Below are positions 58,736 to 64,000 of a stretch of DNA of 64,000 nt, one piece after another. The notes beneath the pieces were generated by a model. That model did no database searches and was not told the origin of the DNA. It saw only the letters and a program-made list of their open reading frames with translations. This DNA comes from Solirubrum sp044628455 (GTDB taxonomy: Bacteria > Bacteroidota > Bacteroidia > Cytophagales > Hymenobacteraceae). Made by a program: the position numbers and the translations under genes. The DNA lies in assembly GCF_044628455.1 (NCBI RefSeq), contig NZ_JBIYZW010000003.1:434001-498000 (forward strand). The letters run 5' to 3'. Each line of letters starts with the position of its first letter. Positions within the stretch are counted from its first letter, which is position 1.

Positions 58736-58842
58736 CGTCATGTCGAGCGCAGCCGAGACATCTCGCGTGTTGCTGTCTGGTAGTAACCTCAAATAAGAAA
58801 TTACTATCCGGCAAGATTCCTCGCCTTCGCTCGGAATGACGC
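58736..58842. repeat. Palindromic dispersed element between dxr and rseP
   Basis: Outer arms CGTCATGTCGAGCGCAGCCG (58736 onward) and, at the right end, TCGCCTTCGCTCGGAATGAC (58821-58840) are inverted relatives. Inner arms GGTAGTAA (58780-58787) and TTACTATCC (58801-58809) also pair. The roughly 105-bp palindromic unit resembles the REP-like repeats common in Hymenobacter-type genomes. It fills the spacer between the two genes. Confidence 0.7.
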
Positions 58843-58876
58843 TCCTTTTTCAAAGAACAACTGACAACTGATTTAA

Positions 58877-60190
58877 ATGGATATTCTGGTAATGGCCGCG
58901 CAGCTTCTGCTGGGACTCACCATTCTGGTGGGCGTGCACGAAGCCGGGCACATGCTGTCGGCCAAGTGGTTTGGCATGCGGGTGGAGAAGTTCTCCATCG
59001 GCTTCCCCCCCAAGATTTTCGGCAAGACCTTCGGTGAAACCGAGTACATGATCGGGGCCGTGCCCCTGGGCGGCTTCGTCAAGATTACCGGCATGGTCGA
59101 CGAGTCGCTCGACACCGACGCGCTCAAGCAGGAGCCCCAGCCCTACGAGTTCCGGGCCAAGCCGGCCTGGCAGCGGCTGATTGTGATGCTGGGCGGCATC
59201 ATCGTGAACGTGCTTACGGGCATTCTCATCTTCACCCTGCTCACCTACAACTACGGCGAGAGTTACCTGCCCGCCGCCGAGGCCCAGCGCTTCGGCGTGG
59301 TGCCCAACCAGCTGGGCCAGCAGATTGGCTTCCAGCCCGGCGACAAGATTGTGAAGATCAACGGCCGCCCCTTCGAGCAGTTCAACGACGTGTACGCCCC
59401 CGACGTGGTGATGGGCTCGGGCAGCTACTACACCGTGGAGCGCAACGGCCAGCTAGTCGACATCTCGGTGCCCGCCGACTTCATGGACAAGATGGCCGAC
59501 GCCGACCAGGCCCTGTTTGTGGTGCCTAACGACCCCTTCGTGGTGGGTGAGGTGGTGCCCGCTGGCCCGGCTTCGAAAGCCGGCCTGGAAGTAGGCGACC
59601 GGATTCTGAAGGTGGGCAGCAAGGCTATTCAGTTTTTTCCCGAGCTGCAGGAAGCCCTCAAGGCCAACGCCAACAAGCCCACTCCGCTGCTGGTGCAGCG
59701 CGGCGCCGGGCAGGTTACGCTCACGGTGAACGTGGACGAGGAAGGCAAGGTGGGCTTCCGGCCCAAGTCGCTGCTCAACTACGCCACCCGCGAGTATAGC
59801 CTGGCCGAGTCGATTCCGGCCGGCACCAAGCAGGCCTTCGGCATCGTGGGCGCCCAGCTCAAGGCCTTCGGCAAGATTTTCAGCGGCGAAGCCTCGGCCC
59901 GCAAGTCGCTGGGCGGCCCCATTGCCATTGCCCAGACTTACGGCGGCACCTTCGACTGGATCAAGTTCTGGACGCTCACCGGCATGCTCTCCATGGTGCT
60001 GGCCTTCATGAACCTGCTGCCCATTCCGGCCCTCGACGGCGGCCACGTGGTGTTCCTGACCTACGAAATGCTCTCGGGTCGCAAGCCCTCCGACCGCTTC
60101 CTCGAAAACGCCCAGAAAGTGGGCATGGTGCTGCTGCTGGGCCTGATGGTGTTCGTGTTCTTCAACGACATCTTCAAGTCGTTCTTCTAA
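58877..60190 (+). CDS. rseP: Site-2 zinc metalloprotease RseP
   Basis: A 437-aa intramembrane protease that cuts membrane proteins, classically the anti-sigma factor in stress signalling. HEAGH (21-25) in helix 1 is the zinc motif. The extracytoplasmic part has two PDZ domains (GQQIGFQPGDKIVKINGRPF and VVPAGPASKAGLEVGDRILK). The last helices have PIPALDGGHVVFLTYEML, the third zinc ligand. An anti-sigma substrate is not seen nearby. The start is ATG at 58877. DUF6702 follows 116 nt downstream. Confidence 0.96.
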   Translation: MDILVMAAQLLLGLTILVGVHEAGHMLSAKWFGMRVEKFSIGFPPKIFGKTFGETEYMIGAVPLGGFVKITGMVDESLDTDALKQEPQPYEFRAKPAWQRLIVMLGGIIVNVLTGILIFTLLTYNYGESYLPAAEAQRFGVVPNQLGQQIGFQPGDKIVKINGRPFEQFNDVYAPDVVMGSGSYYTVERNGQLVDISVPADFMDKMADADQALFVVPNDPFVVGEVVPAGPASKAGLEVGDRILKVGSKAIQFFPELQEALKANANKPTPLLVQRGAGQVTLTVNVDEEGKVGFRPKSLLNYATREYSLAESIPAGTKQAFGIVGAQLKAFGKIFSGEASARKSLGGPIAIAQTYGGTFDWIKFWTLTGMLSMVLAFMNLLPIPALDGGHVVFLTYEMLSGRKPSDRFLENAQKVGMVLLLGLMVFVFFNDIFKSFF

Positions 60191-60306
60191 GCAGCACGGC
60201 GGCTGCGCTGCCCGGGCCTTACCGCCGCCGGAACGACTTGCCCCCGCGGCAGCGTTTGGCCGCGGTAAGGCCCCGGCTTTTTCTGCTCACCTGGTTTTCC
60301 CCGTTC

Positions 60307-60807
60307 ATGCTTCGTCGTTCCCTTGTTTTTGCCGCCGCGCTGCTCTTGCTGAGCTTGGCGGCCTGGGCCCACGCCTACCACGCCAGCATCATGGAGCTGC
60401 GCGTGAACCCGGATAAGCAGCAGCTGGAAATATCCCTGAAGGTGTTCACCGACGACCTGGAGAAGGCCCTGTCGGAAGGCCAGCCCCGCCCGGTGAGCCT
60501 GGAGCAGAGCCCGGCCGGTACGGTGCAGCCGCTGCTGGCTGCCTACCTGCGCCAGCGCATCGGCTTCACGGGCAAGCCCGGCGAGGCGCTGCCGCTCAGC
60601 TACCTGGGCATGCAGCGCGAAAACGACGCGCACTGGCTGTTTTGCACCGTGAAGCTGCCACGGCCCCTGCGCGGGGTGCAGCTGCAACACCGCCTGCTGC
60701 TCGAGCACTTTGCTGACCAGATGAACATCGTGAACCTAGAAGCCGGCGGCAAAAAGCAGAGCGCCCTGTTCCGCGACGGCCACGACACCCAGCTGCTGAG
60801 CTGGTAG
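60307..60807 (+). CDS. DUF6702 family protein, secreted
   Basis: A 166-aa protein with a signal peptide (MLRRSLVFAAALLLLSLAAW). The mature part has HAYHASIMELRVNPDKQQLE, then ISLKVFTDDLEKALSEG, and a C-terminal beta region with QRENDAHWLFCTVKLPRPLRG. The DUF6702 family is found in Bacteroidota and its role is not known; many members are exported to the periplasm. ATG at 60307 starts the signal. A strong terminator follows. Confidence 0.85.
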   Translation: MLRRSLVFAAALLLLSLAAWAHAYHASIMELRVNPDKQQLEISLKVFTDDLEKALSEGQPRPVSLEQSPAGTVQPLLAAYLRQRIGFTGKPGEALPLSYLGMQRENDAHWLFCTVKLPRPLRGVQLQHRLLLEHFADQMNIVNLEAGGKKQSALFRDGHDTQLLSW

Positions 60808-60837
60808 CGCCGGCCGCTCAACCGAAGCAGTAAAGCC

Positions 60838-60881
60838 AAACCCCGCCCGGCAAACGACAAATGCGTTTTTGGGCGGGGTTT
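60838..60881. terminator. Bidirectional terminator between DUF6702 and the OmpA-like gene
   Basis: AAACCCCGCCCGGCAAACG pairs with CGTTTTTGGGCGGGGTTT. It lies between the convergent DUF6702 gene and PorE-like gene and can serve both. Confidence 0.88.
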
Positions 60882-60903
60882 AGCGTTGAGGAGGCCGGAC
60901 GGG

Positions 60904-62910
60904 TTACCAGCCGCTGCCGGCGCCGGAGTCGGCGGGCTTCTGGTCGGCTTGGGGTTTGATGAGGCGGAACTCCACGCGGCGGTTGATGCGGCGGTCTTCC
61001 TCGGTTACTTCGTCCTTGAGCGGCTCGGTGCTGCCGTATCCGAAGCTTTCGATGCGGTTGGGCTGCAGCTTGCCCTTGGTTTCGATGTACTTGCGGATGG
61101 CGTCGGCCCGGTCGCCCGAGAGCTTCTCGTTTACGTCGGGGTCGCCCAGCGCATCGGTGTGGCCGGCAATGCGCAGGCGCGTCTCGGGGTGGTCGACCAG
61201 GAACACCACGATGCGGTCGAGGGTGGAGTGCATTTCGGGGCGAATGGTGGCCTTGCCCGGATCGAACTCGATGTTGCGGAAGATGAGCGGAATGTTGTAG
61301 TCGATGCTGGTGGTCATGAGCTTGAGCACGGTGTCGGCCTGCAGGTCGAACTTCTTTTCCACCGTGAAGTAATCGGGGCTCTGAATCAGCATCACGTACT
61401 TCGAGCCGTCAATCAGGTCGAAGTCGAAGGAGCCGTCGGGGCGGATGTACTTCGAGGCTACCTCAATGCCGTTGTCCACGTCGACGATGCTCACGATGCC
61501 GCCCAGGGGCTTCTGCGTCACCGAGTCGATGAGCGTGCCCTCGACGTGGGTGGTGGCCAGGGGCTGGGCCTCCATGGGCAGCGGGAAGGAGTAGAGGTCG
61601 AGGTTCTTGAGCTGCTTTTCCTCGGAGCGGGCGTAGTACAGGTTCTTGGAGGCCGCGTCGATGGTGAAGTAGTACTCCGAGCCCCGTCCGTTCACCAGCG
61701 GGCCGATGTTGATGGGCTCCTGCCAGCGCCCGGCGGCGCGGTAGGCCTTGTAGATGTCGAAGTCGCCGAAGTTCAGCAGCTGCCCGCGCGAGGAGAAGTA
61801 CAGCACGTTGTAGAGCGGGTGGTAGAAGGGGCTCACCTCACTTTCGCGGGTGTTCACGATGGGGCCCATGTTCTGGGCCTTGGCCCACTGCCCGCTCTTG
61901 AGCTTGTAGGTAAACCAGATGTCCGACAGCCCGAAGCCGCCGATGCGGTCGGAGGCAAAGTACAGGGTGTCTTCGGTGCGCGAGAGCGTGGGCTGCGAGT
62001 CCCAGGCCGAGGAGTTCACGTTCATGCCCAGGCTCTGGGGCACCGTCCACTGCCCGTTCTTGAACGTGCTCACGAACAGGTCGCAGTTGCCGTGGCAGGT
62101 GGGGCACTCGCAGCGCGAGAAGTACATGGTGGTGCCGTCCTTCGAGAGGCAGGCCGAGCCCTCGTTGTAGGGCGAGTTGATGGGCTTGGGCAGCGGCTCG
62201 GCGTCGAGCCAGGACTCGCCCTCGCGCCGGGCCACGTACAGGTCCTCGTCGATGATGCCGTGAATGCCGCGGCGCTTGCGCTTGGAGGAGAAGATAAGCT
62301 GGCTGGTTTCGTCGTTGTAGGTGGGGCCGTAGTCCTCTACCTCCGAGTTGATGCCGTCGCCCATGTTGGTGTACACGCCCTTGGGAGGCCGGAAGGTGGC
62401 AATGTTCTTCCGGTACTCCACAATCTCGTAGTAGGTCTTCAGCGGCACGTACAGGTCGGCGTCTTTCTGCTCCAGCGAGTCGTAGTAAAGCTGAATCTTG
62501 CGCACGTCCTGGCGGTGGTGCTTGAGGGCGAGGCGGTAGTAGGCCTTGGCTTTTTCCTCGTTGCCGGCGCGCTCAAACAGCTGGCCCAGCCGCCACAGCA
62601 TCTGGTTGTTCTTGTAGAAGTTCTCGATGCCGAAGCGGGCCACGTACTGCTCCAACATCCCCCGGGCCGCGTTCCAGTTTTTGCGCTTCTCGGCCTTCTG
62701 AATGGCCTTCAGGGCTTTTTTGTCCTCGAAGTAGGCCAGGCGGTTGACGTTGACGAAGTCGGGCGTGGCGTCGGGGCGCACGCGCAGCTGGCGGGTAATC
62801 TTGCTGGTGAGGGCGCGTTGCCGCAGCGCCGGTTGCTGCGCCGCCGCGGGGCCGGCCAGCAGCGCGCCGAGCAGCAGCAATAGGAAGAGCGGACGAATCA
62901 GGGGAAGCAT
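60904..62910 (-). CDS. PorE-like OmpA family protein (TPR, PD40, CRD, OmpA)
   Basis: A 668-aa secreted protein. After the signal peptide (to about 24) come a TPR-like region (60-150, MLWRLGQLFERAGNEEKAKA), a PD40/TolB propeller (190-440, with GPTYNDETSQLIFSSKRKRR and QPTLSRTEDTLYFASDRIGG), a carboxypeptidase-regulatory-like domain (THVEGTLIDSVTQKPLGGIV), and a C-terminal OmpA domain (RLRIAGHTDALGDPDVNEKL, ending RRINRRVEFRLI) that binds peptidoglycan. This order matches PorE, a component of the type IX secretion machinery. A promoter match CAAAAATA lies about 45 nt upstream. Confidence 0.88.
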   Translation of the reverse strand: MLPLIRPLFLLLLLGALLAGPAAAQQPALRQRALTSKITRQLRVRPDATPDFVNVNRLAYFEDKKALKAIQKAEKRKNWNAARGMLEQYVARFGIENFYKNNQMLWRLGQLFERAGNEEKAKAYYRLALKHHRQDVRKIQLYYDSLEQKDADLYVPLKTYYEIVEYRKNIATFRPPKGVYTNMGDGINSEVEDYGPTYNDETSQLIFSSKRKRRGIHGIIDEDLYVARREGESWLDAEPLPKPINSPYNEGSACLSKDGTTMYFSRCECPTCHGNCDLFVSTFKNGQWTVPQSLGMNVNSSAWDSQPTLSRTEDTLYFASDRIGGFGLSDIWFTYKLKSGQWAKAQNMGPIVNTRESEVSPFYHPLYNVLYFSSRGQLLNFGDFDIYKAYRAAGRWQEPINIGPLVNGRGSEYYFTIDAASKNLYYARSEEKQLKNLDLYSFPLPMEAQPLATTHVEGTLIDSVTQKPLGGIVSIVDVDNGIEVASKYIRPDGSFDFDLIDGSKYVMLIQSPDYFTVEKKFDLQADTVLKLMTTSIDYNIPLIFRNIEFDPGKATIRPEMHSTLDRIVVFLVDHPETRLRIAGHTDALGDPDVNEKLSGDRADAIRKYIETKGKLQPNRIESFGYGSTEPLKDEVTEEDRRINRRVEFRLIKPQADQKPADSGAGSGW

Positions 62911-62954
62911 AGTGAGAACGAGCCCGCCCGGCCGGGTTTGGCAGAACGGGGTAT

Positions 62955-62962
62955 CAAAAATA
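62955..62962 (-). promoter_or_regulatory. Promoter -7 element of the PorE-like gene
   Basis: CAAAAATA, i.e. TATTTTTG on the minus strand, an exact TAnnTTTG match about 45 nt before the start codon. Confidence 0.6.
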
Positions 62963-63082
62963 TAGCTTTTCGGTCATGCAATTGTGAGCGGCTGCCGCTC
63001 TGACTGCGCAATGGGGCCGGGCGCGCCGCCGTGGCCGAATTTTGCCGCTCCCGGGCGCGTGGCATAGCTCTTGACAAAGGTG

Positions 63083-63090
63083 TATCTTCG
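63083..63090 (+). promoter_or_regulatory. Possible -7 element of lon
   Basis: TATCTTCG, one mismatch from TAnnTTTG, 69 nt before the lon start. A TTGAC lies too close upstream (63071) to be a normal -33 element. Confidence 0.4.
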
Positions 63091-63158
63091 AAAGTTGGCT
63101 GCCGCGCCCCGCCCCTGGGGCTGCCACTCTGGCACGGCGCGGCGGCCCTCCGCTATTT

Positions 63159-64000
63159 ATGACAAAAAAATCCGACCCGCGCTTCACCAACTCGATTTTG
63201 CTTATGACCGACGGCCCCGAAGAGCTGGTGTCGCTGGTGTCGGCCGACCCCGAGCAAAGCCAGAGCGAGGTGAGTGAAGCGCCCGACGTGCTGCCCATTC
63301 TGCCGGTGCGCAACACGGTGCTGTTTCCCGGGGTGGTGCTGCCGGTTACCGTCACGCGCAAGAAAAGCATCCGGCTGGTGCGCCGCGCCTACCGCGGCAA
63401 CAAGCTGGTGGGCGTCATTGCCCAGAAAGCCAGCGGGGCCGAAGACCCCGGCGTGGCCGACCTGCACCCGGTGGGTACCCTGGCCCGCATCCTGAAGCTG
63501 CTGGAGCTGCCCGACGGCAACACCACCATCATCATCCAGGGGCAGCAGCGCTTTCAGCTCGACGAGGCCACCTCCGAGGTGCCCTACCTCTCGGCCCGGG
63601 TCAGCTACCTGCCCGAAAGCCTGCCGGCGCGCATCAGCAAGGAAATCAAGGCCCTGATGGCCTCGCTCAAGGACGCGGCCACCAAGATGCTGCGCCTCAA
63701 CCCCGAAATTCCGCAGGAAGCCCAGGTGGCGCTGGACAACATCGAGTCGCCGGCCTTTCTGATTCACTTCCTGGCCTCGAACCTGAACGTGGAAGTGGGC
63801 CAGAAGCAGCGCCTGCTTGAAATCAACGACGGCGTGCAGCGCGGCACCCAGCTGCTGGAAATGCTGCTCAAGGAAATCCAGCTGCTGGAAATCAAGCACG
63901 AAATCCAAAGCAAGGTCCACACCGACATCGACCAGCAGCAGCGCGACTACTTCCTGCGCCAGCAGCTGAAGGTGCTGCAGGATGAGCTGGGCCACGAAGG
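63159..64000 (+). CDS. lon: ATP-dependent Lon protease, N-terminal part (window ends inside)
   Basis: The first 280 residues of Lon, a cytoplasmic AAA+ serine protease for quality control. The N-terminal domain (LPILPVRNTVLFPGVVLPVT, VGVIAQKASGAEDPGVADLH, PVGTLARILKLLELPDGNTT) and part of the coiled region (INDGVQRGTQLLEMLLKEIQ, HTDIDQQQRDYFLRQQLKVL) are typical. The AAA+ and protease domains lie beyond 64000. ATG at 63159 (MTKKSDPRFTNSILL) is the likely start; an in-frame ATG at 63204 is an alternative. Divergent from the PorE-like gene. Confidence 0.94.
   Translation, partial: MTKKSDPRFTNSILLMTDGPEELVSLVSADPEQSQSEVSEAPDVLPILPVRNTVLFPGVVLPVTVTRKKSIRLVRRAYRGNKLVGVIAQKASGAEDPGVADLHPVGTLARILKLLELPDGNTTIIIQGQQRFQLDEATSEVPYLSARVSYLPESLPARISKEIKALMASLKDAATKMLRLNPEIPQEAQVALDNIESPAFLIHFLASNLNVEVGQKQRLLEINDGVQRGTQLLEMLLKEIQLLEIKHEIQSKVHTDIDQQQRDYFLRQQLKVLQDELGHE

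Noticed and set aside
60886..62883. Open frame of 665 codons antisense to the PorE-like gene
   Set aside because: The minus-strand product has a signal peptide, OmpA domain and promoter; the plus translation is a low-complexity shadow.

Overview
The window looks like a chromosomal stretch from a GC-rich member of the Bacteroidota, most like Hymenobacter and relatives. The reasons are promoters of the Bacteroidota form TAnnTTTG, a protein ending in a type IX secretion (T9SS) sorting domain, families typical of the phylum (DUF5694, DUF5723, DUF5916, DUF6702, a GH3-type protein, a PorE-like OmpA protein, split 5'-nucleotidase genes), and a heterodimeric methylmalonyl-CoA mutase with its MeaB chaperone. 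No rRNA, tRNA or CRISPR array was seen.

Layout. 1-9.4 kb: a small hypothetical gene, a palindrome-rich spacer with a 42-bp repeat array, then housekeeping-type genes (DUF5694, OsmC, sugar O-acetyltransferase, SirB1-like, a phosphopantetheinyl transferase/peroxiredoxin pair, WD40, DivIVA, folB). 9.4-12.6 kb: a BlaI/BlaR1-type regulator-protease pair with three operator-like dyads around its promoter. 12.7-25.3 kb: DUF5916 protein, VOC proteins, meaB, DUF5723, a beta-propeller protein, Nudix, L,D-transpeptidase, ankyrin protein, methyltransferase and a T9SS-exported SBBP-like protein. 25.3-31.8 kb: an ABC-F protein with a long leader, two metallo-beta-lactamase-fold hydrolases, DoxX-like, HxlR and PD40 proteins. 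32-38.7 kb: a very large glycine-rich protein with a self-cleaving S74 domain, next to a 7TM-DISM receptor that ends in a DNA-binding HTH. 39-48 kb: an uncharacterised gene, a 21-bp repeat array, an AT-rich three-gene island (ParB-like, candidate nuclease, adenine methylase), then mutB, a four-helix-bundle gene between inverted repeats, and mutA. 48-64 kb: split 5'-nucleotidase, dnaA, OsmC, GH3, a nucleotidyltransferase pair, small overlapping genes, a second 42-bp array, dxr, rseP, DUF6702, a PorE-like protein and the start of lon.

The most unusual material is (1) the AT-rich ParB/nuclease-like/Dam operon, which lies 29 bp after mutB and upstream of a host-type terminator, and is a candidate defence or modification system; (2) three intergenic arrays with exact 42- or 21-bp periods that share little sequence but are all rich in dyads; (3) short degenerate inverted repeats at co-directional gene junctions, one set enclosing a four-helix-bundle gene between mutA and mutB; and (4) a membrane receptor/HTH protein beside a putative surface protein with an operator-like motif between them.

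Functions are inferred from reading motifs in the translated sequence. No database search was run.
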